Part shown: positions 46,105-58,058 of the stretch, one piece after another
How positions within the stretch are numbered: position 1 is the stretch's first letter
Layout of the letters: the number at the start of each line of letters is the position of its first letter
NCBI GenBank assembly: GCA_008638375.1
Contig: CM018041.1
Location: forward strand, 13,624,552 to 13,688,551
DNA from: Nyssa sinensis
Taxonomy: Eukaryota > Streptophyta > Magnoliopsida > Cornales > Nyssaceae
Length of the DNA stretch: 64,000 nucleotides
Direction: 5' to 3'
Notes under the pieces: model-generated
Told to the model about the DNA's origin: nothing
Database searches by the model: none
Seen by the model: the letters and a program-made list of their open reading frames with translations, nothing else
Translations under genes and position numbers: made by a program

Positions 46105-49100
46105 CATCTGAGTGTGTATATTTGTAAACCCATAACACTATAATCAAATCGTAAATTATAATCAAGTATTGAACCATGTATGTTGGGGGTATAATATTTT
46201 TCCCACTGCCACAGGGAATAATTGATTAGTGGGTGATTTTTATAGCTAGTGTGTTTTAAATATTGCATGGCAGTTCTAAAGGAGTGCAGTTTCTGTGTTA
46301 GGCATGTTTCTGGGATTAAAATTTCATGCCTGGATAGAGATTTGGGTGGAGACTGGATGCATATCCCCTTGGTTAATATATCATGGTAGACGCAAGCAGT
46401 AACCACTTGACCTTCTAGAGTTTTTTACTTGAATAATATTACGTTAGTGAGCTCATTAAGCCCTTTCCGGTGTATATTGATGAGATGAGATGTTGTATTT
46501 TATAATTTTTGTAACATTGTATTCTTGAATCTTAGTTTTTCAGTACTGCTTAGTTCGAGACTGTACCCACAACTTGGCATGGGCTATAATGTTCTAACTA
46601 TGTGAAAAATGGTATTTTTATTTTTATTTTTTTGAGTAGGATAGTATTATTATAACTCGAACATATATAAAATAAGATATTTTAATTATTAAATGGTATC
46701 AATATTTAGTTTTTATTAATCTTGATCATTTTATTTTTAATTTTAAATTATCTAATAATTAAAATATCATATATATGATGTGAGTTGGAAGATAGAATAA
46801 CATTATAAATTATTTTCAGTAATGCTATTTAATTAAATAAATTTAGTCCTAATTATAAATTAACTAATGATAACAAATGATATAATTTATTGTAATTATT
46901 TCAAGTGTCTAATCAGTATATGATTTCAACTTACTGTGTTATACTAATAATCGTTAAACTACTATTTTACATCCCATGCAAGCCTTTATGTTCCGACTTA
47001 GGCATTGATTTCATCAGGTGACAGCACTGGCCTAAATTAAGATGATTGGTGGGTTGGCCATTAATCGGTTCTGTCAAAATAATTCAGAGTGACCCCTTTT
47101 TCAATTAATGGCCTGTTTTCAATGCTCCATGAATCCTCTAATTAGAATTTTTTTACCAAACTCAACTTATTTGAGTTTGATTTAATTTAATATATGTAAA
47201 TTTTTATTTTAATTTTTAAAATATAATTTTAAAAATAATTTTTTAACAAAATTATATATTTAAATTAATAATTTTTTTGAAATTATCTCAAATTTTTGTT
47301 AATTTGTACAAGTCATCCGAAATCGTTATTAGTTTAAAACCACATATTAAATATGCGATTTTAAAAATTAGATAAATTTGATAAATAAATTAAAATTATC
47401 TACGTCGGATTAAATAAAATAAAAAACTCACTACCATTTAGTAAAAGATTCTCCCAAAAATAAAATTAAATGTGTATGTGTTTGTGTGTCTCTGTATGTA
47501 TGTATGTATGTATGTGTAATCCCAATACAGTGAGATTGCTATTTGTTAGAGAGAGAATATTAAGATGAGAAAGAAAGTCAAAATATTATTTTTAATTAAT
47601 GGACAATTCAATCAATTTACTTATTTTGTTTTTTCCATTAGTTCAACAACTTTGACAAAAAGTATAATATAATTTTAAAAATTAGAGAGATAATATATGT
47701 AATTATTAAAAAATTTAATAAAAATAAGTATAATTTACCTTAAAAATATCGACAAGAGGAAGCCCATTAAATAGCATGTCTATTACAATAGCTCCAATCA
47801 CTTTTAATTTTCTTTCCCACTTTTTGGATATATTTTTTCTTACTATTGACAATTAGTAATTTTTTTTTTTGGTTAAAACTTTGGACTCGAACAAGTCCAT
47901 ATTTTATTTTCGAGTGATGTTGTGTATATTCTTTGCTAGCATTGTTGCAAAGTGTGTTTTCTGATTTTTTATTTTTTTTAGTTGCACCGGTTAAATTTCA
48001 TGGGATAGTACTTGGCTTCGATTGTAGCCTCTCCTATTCATATATTATCACATCCTTAATATGACATATATATATATATATATAATTGCACTAATATCAT
48101 GTAATTATTTAATTTTAACTAAAAAAATAAAATTAAAGAATATATGTATATTGTATACGAAACATATTATAATTAATATAAGTATCTAGAGTAGAACAAA
48201 ATTCTATTACTTAATTTAGAGCTAAATATTATTTATTCTGATATGCTTGTAATTACTCACAAGTCATAATAATCGATTAAGTGCAAATAATTTGACCTTA
48301 TTAATAATAAGTTTTAAAAGGACAGCTGTTTACGCTTACCTTTTTTCTATAACAGCAAAAGAAATCATAACGCCAAGTTTCTTAGCTACTCTTCATACTG
48401 GGTCTAGGACATAGCAAAAGCCATTGTTACGAAGACATTGTTTTGTCAAAAATATAACAACATTATCAATCATAAATCATTTGGTGCAGCTTAGAAAATT
48501 TTACATATTTCTTATAAGGCCAAATATAAGCTATACAAGTTTATATTCAATGATCTTCGGACCATTAGTTGCAGTAGTTTAGTTGGAGGCTACATGTCCA
48601 CATGAGTTTACGTATTGCATATATATGTAATCTTTATTTAAACTGTTGGACCATTAGCTAGTTTGATTATGAAACTGTGCTTTCAGTGTTCCAAGTGTCT
48701 ATTGGTAAGTACATCTAGCTATTTTTATTTTTATTTTGTTTTAGCTACCAAATAATAACAGTTCTTGAGTCCTATTGATTGAGAGATCAACTAGATACAC
48801 CTGAGCTATTAACTCAATTAGTGGTTTGGTTTTAGGTAGCAATTGATTTGCTTTTGTTGGTTAAGTTGTTGTTGTCAAGTGCGAAGTAAGTAATTCTTGA
48901 TGAATGACCTTAATTAATAGATAAAAATTGAAAGCTAGGTGCTTTTACTTGTTATCAACCAAGATCAATATGTTTTGTATTGGCATTTTGAATGCTATTA
49001 TTAATGTTTTTTAAAGCAAAACTCTGTCTGACAATCAGAGTTTGCACTTATACTAATGAATTTTTTAATTGCATTCATGTAAGCCTAGCCCCGTTCGGGA

Positions 49101-49520
49101 GTCATTTTCATCACATGTGAATCTTGTCGCGAAATTTATTCGCGATTGGGCTCGTGTGTATGAAAATCGATTCTTGAATTGTCCAGAGAGGACAGTTCGG
49201 GAATGCATAAATCTGCATTGCAATCAATAGCGCATATGCTTGAATATTTCACTATGATAAAATTTCAGCACGGTCTCCTATTGTTCTTTGGGTATATATT
49301 TAGGCGTGTTAACGTCTATCTCGTATACTTGGAGAACCCTGGGGAGATGCTGCCGAAATTTTGTCCGAGTGGAATCAAGCATTTGATTGCTGCTGATTGC
49401 AATGTAGATTGTGCATTCACGAATGGGATAGGACCACCTTACCCTTTAGAGAGAAGTTGGAGGTGATAGGATTCATGTTTTATATTTATAACGAGTATCA
49501 TTTTTGACTTGTATTAGGTA
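45986..49520 (+). other. Probable CACTA leader intron
   Basis: No gene seen. It contains a (CA)n(TA)n microsatellite (46074-46103), a GTAT run (about 47495-47516), a MITE-like inverted repeat (46635-46806) and a TA run (48066-48084). The stretch at 49085-49470 is more balanced and includes GAATTGTCCAGAGAGGACAG, a phrase I associate with CACTA 5' regions. Its 95-codon frame (49179-49466) has no recognised domain. Confidence 0.45.
46635..46806. repeat. MITE-like inverted repeat inside the CACTA intron
   Basis: GATATTTTAATTATTA at 46676-46691 is inverted as TAATAATTAAAATATC at 46753-46768. The similarity continues outward through AACTCG/TGAGTT and TATTATTATAA-like ends. Target-site duplication is not certain. 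Confidence 0.4.
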
Positions 49521-49527
49521 GACAAAA

Positions 49528-52064
49528 ATGAATAAGAGTGGATGGACTTGAGGGGCAGGCATTTGCCAGGGTATGTGAAGGGGATCAAAGATTTTATTGA
49601 GTTTGCTCGTGCATCTGCAGATGGGAGAAATAGGATAAGATGTCCATGTAGGAGGTGAAATAATAGGGATTATATGCACATAGATGAGGTCAAAGAGCAC
49701 CCACTCGAACACGGGATGGACAAGCAGTATACGTGTTGGGAATTTCACGGGGAACGCCGTGACGTACGAGTGGTATTTGATGATGAAGAAGAAGACGACG
49801 ATGTTGACTTTGGTGATAATGTTGGGGTTGGTTACGAAGGCTTGCCACAAATGCTGGCAGACTTGCAGGGGGTTACAACTGGGACGAGTAGTCACAGGAG
49901 TGACACGGGACCATCGACCTCGTTTGAGTCGTTGTTGAGGGAAGCAAGGCAGCCATTATACCCGGGTTGTGATAAGTTTTCCAAACTGGACTTTCTTGTG
50001 AAACTCCTTCATCTTAAGACCATCAACCGTTGGAGTAACAAATCAATTACTATGGCCATTGAATTGATTAAAGCAGTGCTTCCTACTGGGGAGATCCTTC
50101 CGAACTCATATTACGAGGCGAAAAGAATATTAAGAGATTTGGGCCTCGGGTATATTCCCATACATGCTTGCAAAAATGATTGCATGTTATTTTGGAAGGA
50201 GACTGAATAATTGAAGGAGTGTACGGTGTGCCACGAACCTAGGTACAAGCTAAATGAAGGAAAGAAGAAGACAATTCCGCACAAGGTGCTTAGATATTTT
50301 CCCTTAAAACCGAGGCTACAAAGGTTGTACATGTCTCAGAAGACGGCAGAAGATATGCGGTGGCATAAGGAGAAGCGTGTTACTGAGGAAAATGTATGTA
50401 GGCATCCGGCAGATTCACAAGCTTGGGCTGAGTTTGATACAAATCACGAATGGTTTGCAAATGAGCCGCGTAATGTACGACTTGGGTTGGCTAGCGACGG
50501 TTTCAACCCGTTCGGTGACATGAGTAATGCTTATAGCATGTGGCCGGTGTTGCTTATGCCGTATGACTTGCCACCGTGGAAATGCATGAAAGAACCATTT
50601 ATCTACATGTCGTTGCTTATTCCAGGGCCGAAGTCTCCTGGTAATGAAATTGATGTGTACTTGCGTCCTTTAGTGGACGAGTTGAAGGAATTGTGGGAGG
50701 TGGGAGTGGAGGCATACGACGTCTCTAAGAATGAGACATTTCAATTGCATGCCGCGTTACTTTGGACCATAAATGACTTTCTAGCATACGGGAACTTGTC
50801 TGGGTGGAGCACTAAGGGGTATCTGGCATGTCCAGTTTGCAATAAGGATGCATGTTCCCTACATTTGTCAAATGGGAGGAAAATATGTTACATGGGCCAT
50901 CGTCGTTTTCTACCGCCATCGCATGGCTGGCGAAATCGGCAGAAGCATCTATTTGATGGACAAATTGAGCGTAGATTGCCACCTCTATTGTTGTCTGGCA
51001 AAGACGTGTTAGCGCAATTGGCAGTCATCCAACCAGTGAGGTTTGGGAAGATACCGGGTAGTAAGAAGAGGAAGCGTACTGATGTGGACTTAAATTGGAC
51101 GAAGAAAAGCATATTTTTTGATTTGCCGTACTGGGAGACTCTTAAGTTGAAGCACAATTTGGATGTGATGCACATCGAGAAAAACATATGTGATAATGTG
51201 CTGGGAACTGTAATGAACATTGAAGGCAAGACAAAAGATAGTGTTAAAGCCCGGTTGGACTTGCAGGAGCTGGGAATAAGGAAAAAGCTGCACTTAATAC
51301 GTAGCGGTGATAAATATATCGTGCCTCCTGCACAGTATACGTTATCATCCGCAGAGAGAATGAGGATTTGCGAGTGGTTTAAATCGGTGAAGTTCCCAGA
51401 TGGATACGCATCGAATATATCTCGGTGTGTAAATGTTATAGATGGGAAAATATCCAGATTGAAGAGCCATGACTGCCATGTCCTTTTACAACGACTTCTT
51501 CCGGTTGCACTACGTGGGTATCTCACCGATCACATATCGACTACAATAACTGAGTTGGGTTGCTTCTTTAGAGAATTATGTGCGAAGATGTTGAATGTGC
51601 AAGTACTTGACAAGCTCGAAAGGGATGTTGTCGTGATCCTCTGCAAGTTGGAACAGATTTTCCCTCCAGCTTTCTTCGATATCATGGTCCACTTAGCGGT
51701 GCATTTGCCTTATGAGGCAAAAATTGGCGGACCTGTCCAATACTGTTGGATGTATCCAATAGAAAGGTACATTTAATTTTGTCAATTGTGTTATCTATCC
51801 ATCCTAACTATTTTAATCTATAACTGATTAATTATCAAAACAGATATTTGCACACATTGAAGCAATATGTGCGTAACAGAGCACGACCGGAAGGGTCAAT
51901 TGCTGAGGCTTACATTGATGCTGAATGTCTCACCTTCTGCTCTATGCATTTTGAAGATATTGAGACAAGGTTTAATCACTAAGAGCGAAATTCTGATAGA
52001 TGTCCAGGGCAACAACGAACTGGCCTTGCGGTGTTTAATCAGACTGTGCGGCCAATAGGTGCCC
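49528..52064 (+). pseudogene. CACTA Tnp2-type transposase (near-intact, truncated by gap)
   Basis: Starts MNKSGW at ATG 49528, then shifts frame by one base; the rest reads from 49542 (MDLRGRHLPGYVKGIKDFIE, a transposase-associated N-terminal domain) through to 51766. Stops occur at 49656 (where Cys is expected in CPCRR*NN) and 50208. The main body (50211-51766, 519 codons) holds the Tnp2 segments: KWHKE-like MRWHKEKRVTEENV, NPFGDMSNAYSMWPVLLMPY, PPWKCMKEPFIYMSLLIPGP, GWSTKGYLACPVCNK, LKLKHNLDVMHIEKNICDNV and a DUF4218-like end (HLAVHLPYEAKIGGPVQYCW). A 77-base intron (51767-51843, GT...CAG) joins to YLHTLKQYVRNRARPEGSIA. A TAA follows near 51979. It would act in the nucleus to cut the element ends. 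Confidence 0.88.
51767..51843 (+). other. Intron within the CACTA transposase
   Basis: Donor AG|GTACAT and acceptor AACAG|ATAT. Splicing joins codon AG|A (Arg) and continues PIER-YLHTLKQY, the pattern of the conserved domain, while the unspliced frame stops at once. Confidence 0.8.
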
Positions 52065-52164
52065 NNNNNNNNNNNNNNNNNNNNNNNNNNNNNNNNNNNN
52101 NNNNNNNNNNNNNNNNNNNNNNNNNNNNNNNNNNNNNNNNNNNNNNNNNNNNNNNNNNNNNNNN
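52065..52164. other. Scaffold gap (100 N)
   Basis: Exactly 100 undetermined bases, the conventional size for a gap of unknown length. The sequence is CACTA transposase on the left and minus-strand gypsy RNase H on the right, so the true distance and order across it are uncertain. Confidence 0.99.
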
Positions 52165-53480
52165 TTTTGCTACACAAAATAATGCTCCCAATGCTTCAAA
52201 GCTCTAACACCGCATAGAATTCCTGATCATAGGTACTTCAGTTTTGACAGATCTCACTCAACTTCTCACTAAAGAATGTCACTGGTCGCTTTTCTTGATA
52301 CAATAATGACCCAATGCCAACTCTACTCATATCAATCTACTTCAAAAACCTTCTTAAAGCTAGACAAGGCCAAAACTAGAGCAGTGCACAACTTCTCTTT
52401 AATCAAGGCAAAGCTTTTTTGTCTCTTCACCCCAACTAAACTTTCATTTTTTCAAGCATTCATTAATTAGAGCTATAATTGCATTAAAATCGCAAATGAA
52501 TCTACGGTAAAATGTAGCTAGACCATGAAAACTCTACACATCACCAATTGCTTTGGGAGTTGGCCACTCACTAATTGCCCACACTTTTTCTTCATCCACA
52601 TGAATTCCATCTGCGCTAACCACGTAGCCCAAAATAATAAACTGTTAATTAAAAAACTACATTTTTTAAGGTTGATGTACAACTTACTTTCCAACAACAC
52701 CGTAAAGATCTGCCACAGATGATCAGGATGCTCAGTTTCAGTTTTGTTGTAAGCAAGAATATCATCAAAATAAACAACAACAAACTTTCCAACAAAAGGC
52801 CTCAAAGTCTGGTTCATGACTCGCATAAAAGTGTTGGGTGCATTGGTTAAGCCGAAAGGCATCACCAACCACTTATACAAGCCATCTTTAGTCTTAAACA
52901 TAGTTTTTCATTCATCACCAGGCCTTATCCAAATCTAATGGTAGCCACTTCGAAGATCAATCTTGAAAAATAACTTTAAACCCTCAAGCATATCAAGCAT
53001 GTTATCTAAATGTGGAATAGGAAATTTTTATTTTATGGTGATCTTGTTAATGGCTCTGTAATCTATGCACAAGTGCCAACTACTATAATTCTTTGGCACC
53101 AATAAGGTTGGGACTGCACAAGGACTCACACACTCTCTTGAATGAACCCTTTTTCCAACAAGTCCTTTACCTTCTCTCTCACAATCTCATTCTCATTTGG
53201 ACTCATTCTGTAATGGGCCAGATTTGGAAAGCTTGAACCAGGTACTAGATTAATGTGGTGCTGAATATCTCTCATAGGAGGCAAGCAATTAGGAAGATCC
53301 TTAGAAACTAATTCGTTGAATTCTTCCAACAATGGCTGTAATTTTTCTAGCACAACCATTGTTGAATCTGCCTTTAGACCCTCTATCACCAAAGCTTTAA
53401 CCACTAAAGTGTAAACCTCCTGCGCCTCCTTAGCTTCAGCCTCGAACACTATTTCAAACATGGATAAAACTAACATAGAC
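52165..53480 (-). pseudogene. Gypsy reverse transcriptase / RNase H (broken)
   Basis: Minus-strand motifs: LPPMRDIQHHINLVPGSSFP and [20 protein letters not shown] leading into RT, then [40 protein letters not shown] with the catalytic YFDD at 52761-52772, and near the gap RNase H text (RPVTFFSEKL, STYDQEFYAV). Frames change several times between 52900 and 53130 and stops are frequent. Order and motifs are gypsy; I do not assign the clade. Confidence 0.85.
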
Positions 53481-53789
53481 TACCCCTCATCTTTAGAGTT
53501 GTTAGTCTTAAAATCAAATTTTGAAGTGGTTATGACAATTTTGTGTGCTCCCCATGTAAACATATAAACATTGTCCTTGCCGTTATAAGTAATATCAACA
53601 TCATACTACCACAGCCTACCCAACAACACATGACTAGCATCCATATCAACTACATCACAAATTATTTTATCATGATAATGTTTACCAATAGAAATAAGAA
53701 CACAACAGATTTCTATTACTTTCACCATTGGTCCCAGCCAATTGTGTAAGAAAAATGATGTTTTTCTGTAGGTAGCTTCATGTGATCCA

Positions 53790-53880
53790 CCAGCTTCTTA
53801 GCCACAAAATTCTCACAACTTCCACTATTAACAATTAAATTACAAACCTTTCGATTAATGGTATAGCAAGATCGAAATAT
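53790..53880 (-). pseudogene. Gypsy protease active-site region
   Basis: [20 protein letters not shown] is the expected position of the aspartic protease. The triad reads NSG (53821-53829) where DSG is required, an Asp-to-Asn change explained by GAT to AAT, so the enzyme should be inactive. Confidence 0.7.
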
Positions 53881-54039
53881 TTTGTGACATTGGCTCATGT
53901 CTATCTACTTCGGTGCATACAACAACTGCTGCACCATACAATTGACTCATTCTCTATCTTTTCCTACGAATTCTACTCCTTCATAGAAATCATCTTCTTC
54001 AGCAAGTTCCTCTTCATCTACCTCCTCAACAACATTCTC

Positions 54040-55197
54040 GTTCTCAACATAGTAAACATGCCGTCGATCTAGACAGCGATTAAAGTAATGCCCAGTTTTA
54101 CTACAATAATAACACTTGCTAGGTGTAGGCTTGGCATAGGGATTTATATTTATAGTGGGTACTGGCTTCTTCAGAGGGCCTCTACTGCTATTGCCCTCTA
54201 CATAACTTGGGCTTTGGGTTTGATCTGAATAGGAGACTGAACTGCTGTTGTTTGAGTGTCTTTTCTTTTATCACTCGTTACATACGAAGATTCAAAAAAA
54301 TTCTTGTGAAAGGGTACTACATTAGAACTTCTAGCCCTTCTCTCATTTTCCAATAATTCTACCTTCAGCGCCGTGTTATAAGCCTCATCAACCATCCAAA
54401 AAACTTGTAATCCAATTTTGTCATAGATTAAGGGCTTAAGTCCGCTCAAATATTGTGCCACCCTTTGCCCTTCTGTTTCAGCCATATTACTGCGAACAAA
54501 CAATCGGTTAAAGTCTATTGTCTAATAAAAAACTGATCAGCTACCTTGGGTGCAATTTTGGTATACCTGAAACAAGTACTGCTCATAATTTGGAGGGAGA
54601 AATCTTCCCATGGTGTACTACTTCATCTTCCTCCAAACTCGAACTGGTTGCTTGCCTCATCATTGTTGATTTCGCTACAATTAGTCCCACCAAACTACTG
54701 CTCCACCATTCAGTTTAAACGCAACAAGCTTGACCATCTTGTCGTTAGGAACCTCCATCTTGTTTAGAAATTGGTCAACCTCAGAAATCCAGTCAAGGAA
54801 ATCTTCAATGTTAAGATTTCCATTAAAGGTAGCAATGTCAGCCTTCATCCGATAATCCTCAAAATCTCAGTTATGCCTGGCAAACCTACGAACCTCGTTG
54901 TCCTCCTCATCATTTGAATTTGATTAATCTCCATAGGCAGGCTACCTTTGGGGACGCTGACTTGGTATAGTCCTATTTTCAAGATAGCCTCAGGCAAATT
55001 TTCTAGCGTGATTCCTGTTGACTAGAGGGTCTCTAAGGGAATTAAAATTGAGCCGCATGAGCATCTGTTGTATATCACCGAACTTATCTTTGATTTTATG
55101 CTAATTATTGCCCATGGTCACCAATTTCCACCCATACAACCTACATCCTACGACGAACATCAATGAGATTTGGGTTCTCGACTCCGTTATTTGCCAT
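54040..55197 (-). pseudogene. gag: Gypsy gag (broken)
   Basis: Starts MANNGVENPNLIDVRRRM at ATG 55197, about 20 bases after the PBS. The recognisable gag core is [20 protein letters not shown] and [20 protein letters not shown] (54198-54503). The zinc knuckle CYYCSKTGHYFNRC (about 54075-54116, CX2CX4HX4C) follows and then an acidic stretch. Many in-frame stops, several of them TAG/TGA at expected Trp or Gln positions, make it non-coding. Confidence 0.78.
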
Positions 55198-55216
55198 GGA
55201 ACTAGGCAAATCCTCA

Positions 55217-55229
55217 CTCTGATACCAAC
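55217..55229 (-). other. Primer-binding site of the minus-strand gypsy element
   Basis: Plus-strand CTCTGATACCAAC, minus GTTGGTATCAGAG, complementary to initiator-Met tRNA. It lies between the gag start and the LTR inner end (TGCAATGCAG at 55233 on the plus strand). Confidence 0.8.
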
Positions 55230-55377
55230 TAATGCAATGCAGAACGTGAAGGAAAATTAAACACGTTGAATTCCTTAGTAACTATAAACAAAAGGGACTC
55301 CTCATCCAAAGAGAAAAAATCTCAAATTTCTAAATAGAAATACATTATTGATAATCTACCTAATAAAGAATGACTTA

Positions 55378-56367
55378 GACCATCTCCAGTAGTGACTCAA
55401 ACTTAAACCCAAATTTCACTTAAAATTTGAGTAAAATGTGAATTTGAGTTTGATGTTCTTCAATGGTCACTTAAGTTTTTACTCAAATCTTTTTTAAAAA
55501 CTCCCACCTTATTCAAAAAGCTGCTTTATGTTATTTCCTTTCAAAAATCATTTTCCCTCTTCTTTTTTTTCTAAACCTCTTTCACTCTTAATTTTCATTC
55601 CCTCCCAAATTTTCCCACCAATTTTTTTTCTATTATTTTGATAGCCGAAGTATATTAAAAAAAATAAAAAATATAAAACAATAAATCAACAACAGCACGG
55701 ATACCAACAAGATCAATTGAAACACTAATTAGAAAACAGCATAGGAGACCACGAACGACCATGTGAGCCTCCGTCGAGAGCTTCAAATTCGGCATCAACA
55801 ACGTCGTCTTTGTCGCCATCTCTGTTATTACTCTCTCGCGGTTCGATTTGTGCAATTTCTAGGGTTTTCAGTTCTTTGAACGATTTGCAGAGCGTGAAGG
55901 ACCGACTGGTGATCCTTCGCGATAGAAAAGACCTTCTCATCATGTCCTAACTCTAAGACTACCTCAATCATTCTTCTCAGCGATCCTTCTTCAGAGACTA
56001 CCTCGATCATCGGCACAGCAAGAGTTTTTCTCTCTCCGTCACCACCGTTCTTCATCGCCAACCATCTCTACGCCGATCGTTCCCGCCATCACCGATTCTC
56101 GTCAGGTCTGTTTTCCTGTTCCTGATTTTCTTTCCATTTCTTTTTCTTGCCTTTTCCTTTCATTTTCCATCTGAAGTAAGACTAGGTAAGAAAAATAAAA
56201 TAGCCGTTAGAAATTTCATGTTGTGAACAATAGTGCACTAATTTGGATTTGGATTTGAGTAAAAACTGATTTGGTATGGGTTTGAGTCTAGGGTTGGAGG
56301 GTGATTTTTGTGGATTTTGACTCAAATTTAAATTTGATATGGGTTTGAGTCACCACTAGGGATGCCC
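55378..56367. mobile_element. Harbinger-type non-autonomous element (990 bp)
   Basis: Left end GACCATCTCCAGTAGTGACT and right end inverted GGGCATCCCTAGTGGTGACT agree at 20 of the first 25 bases. Both ends are flanked by TTA (55375-55377 and 56368-56370), the 3-base target preferred by PIF/Harbinger elements. Subterminal TTTGAGT/ACTCAAA motifs recur at both ends. No transposase is present. It is inserted in the 5' LTR of a gypsy element, about ten bases downstream of a minus-strand TATA box (AGCCTATATATATG, 56372-56387). Confidence 0.78.
55690..56110. other. Gene-like cargo inside the Harbinger-type element
   Basis: This block is markedly more G+C-rich and codon-like than its carrier. On the plus strand it has TTTCTAGGGTTTTCAG, a common plant 5'-leader phrase, and a possible splice donor CGTCAG|GTCTG at 56105. 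Several overlapping frames of 65-77 codons exist on the minus strand. I cannot tell the source gene or orientation; capture of a host gene fragment is inference from composition. Confidence 0.45.
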
Positions 56368-56530
56368 TTACATCATATATATAGGCTAAAATTACTACTA
56401 ATCTGAATAGGAATCTACTAATTCCTTGTACTAGTCTTATTACAATTAGGAAACTATAATAATTCCGAAAAAGAAAAAAAATCTGAAATAAATAAAAATT
56501 TGGGTTTTTTAGAAAACTAGAAACCATATC

Positions 56531-57639
56531 AAACTAGGAAACTATAGCCGTAAGCAGAAGTTAATTTGGACTTTCCTAAACAAAGTAACCGGAAAAATAA
56601 AAATTACAATAAATGGCGAAAAAGTTAAATTGGAGGCCTAAACGAAGTCGTTTGGTCCTGTGGCAACTTCAGTCATGGCAAAGCAATGAGTATTGTTTGT
56701 TTTGCCATTTTGGGTCTTGGAATGAGACTTGAAACATTTCCATTATTTTTCAAAAGCCTCCGCAACTTATTTTACATCACAAAATGTTAAGAGTGGCGTC
56801 AAAAAAGTCATATTTCTATAATCTGCTTCAATATTTTTTTCAATAAAGAAATAAGTAGTTTAATAAACCAGAATTTTGTCTTCTTCCTATTGACATCTTT
56901 CTTTTATCTATTATATTATAGTGAAATTGTGATAATAACTTTGTTTGTCGGTGAGACAAACAAGCACGTTGCTTCCAAGTTGTTTTTTCTTCAATTTATT
57001 TGATCGGTGATTCAAAAAGATGTAGGACATTTTGTTTATATTTGACAAAGTATAAGGGAAATGGAAACAGGCATTGGCAGGAGTCCAAGGAAGTTGATGC
57101 AGGACTTCCAGTCCAAATTCTATTGGGCGTAGGGAACAGATCATGTGCACCCTTAAAATTTTTAGTTTCCTTTTGGGACAAAATTCCTAAATTTCAGCGG
57201 TAGCTATTTCTACATGGGTGGAATCAGGAAAAAAAATTAAGTGCAGACAAGAAAATTTTTATAAACAAGAAAGAAATGTACAGAAAGTAGAGGTATACCG
57301 GGGCAAGTAAGAGCTACAAAGCACAACAAAATAAGCTAGAGAATTCTTGAGAAGAGTAGCTTGGAATGAATCAACTTTCATGAATGAACAAGCCTGTTGC
57401 AGTTCCTGACTCTATTAGGTTGGAGTTCGATGAATAAGAACACTCAAGGAGGATCAATGCAAAACCTAGGGGTTATGTGTTTTCGAGAAGCGCCCCCAAG
57501 TCTGCCAATGAGGAGCATCTCTTTCCATATAGATTTGAAAAGCTTTAAATCAAAGAAAATGTGATTGGATTTTTGATTGAGTTGGACTTGGACCATAGTT
57601 GATGGAACATCCACATGATGTGAGAGATTGTTAAAAAAT
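56531..57639. other. Non-genic DNA
   Basis: No recognised gene. Overlapping frames near 56911-57203 are short and unlike any family I know. The outer end of the gypsy 5' LTR may lie in the first few hundred bases. Confidence 0.5.
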
Positions 57640-58058
57640 TTCTAGTAAAAAATTAACGTTGTGTTTGACCTTTCCATGATTCATCTACTTCCTAACATTT
57701 ATAAAAACTTATAACCAATGTCAAGGCCAATCGCCGGGTGGAAGACTCCAAATTTGAACCCAAAATGTAGTAACCTGAAATGAAGTTTCACGATCTCTCA
57801 TACCAAGTTCCATCGTTTTAGTAGTATTAATTGATTATCAAAACTCCAAAGGCCTTCTTGTAAAAGAATTTCCAAAAGAAATAACTCATCCCCCACTTCA
57901 ATAATCTCTAGAGACTGCTCCATATTTCCATCCTTCTTGACAATTGTTTTCGCTGCCATCTGGTTAAAAGCTTTAGTGGACAAAACTTTCCCCACCAGAC
58001 TATGCTTACAAATCTCCAGATTTTCCTTTATATGCTTAGAAACTGCCATCTCATCCAT
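57640..58058 (-). pseudogene. LINE ORF1-like fragment (DUF4283-like)
   Basis: The minus-strand frame (from 58058) reads KENLEICKHSLVGKVLSTKA, SLEIIEVGDELFLLEILLQE and GLWSFDNQLILLKRWNLV. After a shift it continues VTTFWVQIWSLPPGDWP. These match the pattern of the plant DUF4283 domain found in ORF1-type proteins of non-LTR retrotransposons (WSFDNQLLLLKRW is the signature I recall). Such proteins bind nucleic acid. Only this segment remains; no ORF2 or poly-A tail is seen, so it is a decayed LINE fragment or a related cellular copy. Confidence 0.65.

Larger units (their letters stand above)
45537..52064 (+). mobile_element. CACTA (En/Spm-type) DNA transposon, 5' part to the gap
   Basis: The terminus CACTACAAAAAATAACACTT at 45537 is the hallmark of CACTA elements. 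It is followed by a subterminal array of short inverted repeats, a TATA-containing promoter, a long probable leader intron and a Tnp2-type transposase. The three bases before it are AAT. A matching 3' terminus is not in view; the sequence runs into a run of N at 52065, and a different element lies beyond. Confidence 0.88.
52165..56530 (-). mobile_element. Minus-strand gypsy element, 5' portion
   Basis: Minus-strand order from right to left: 5' LTR (inner end 55233), PBS, gag, protease, RT and part of RNase H, cut by the gap at 52164. The integrase and 3' LTR are not seen. The outer end of the 5' LTR cannot be fixed without its partner; about 56530 is only an estimate. The LTR is split by a Harbinger-type element (55378-56367). 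Confidence 0.8.

Noticed and set aside
50888..51526. 212-codon minus-strand ORF
   Set aside because: It is the reverse-strand shadow of the CACTA transposase, which carries the recognisable motifs.
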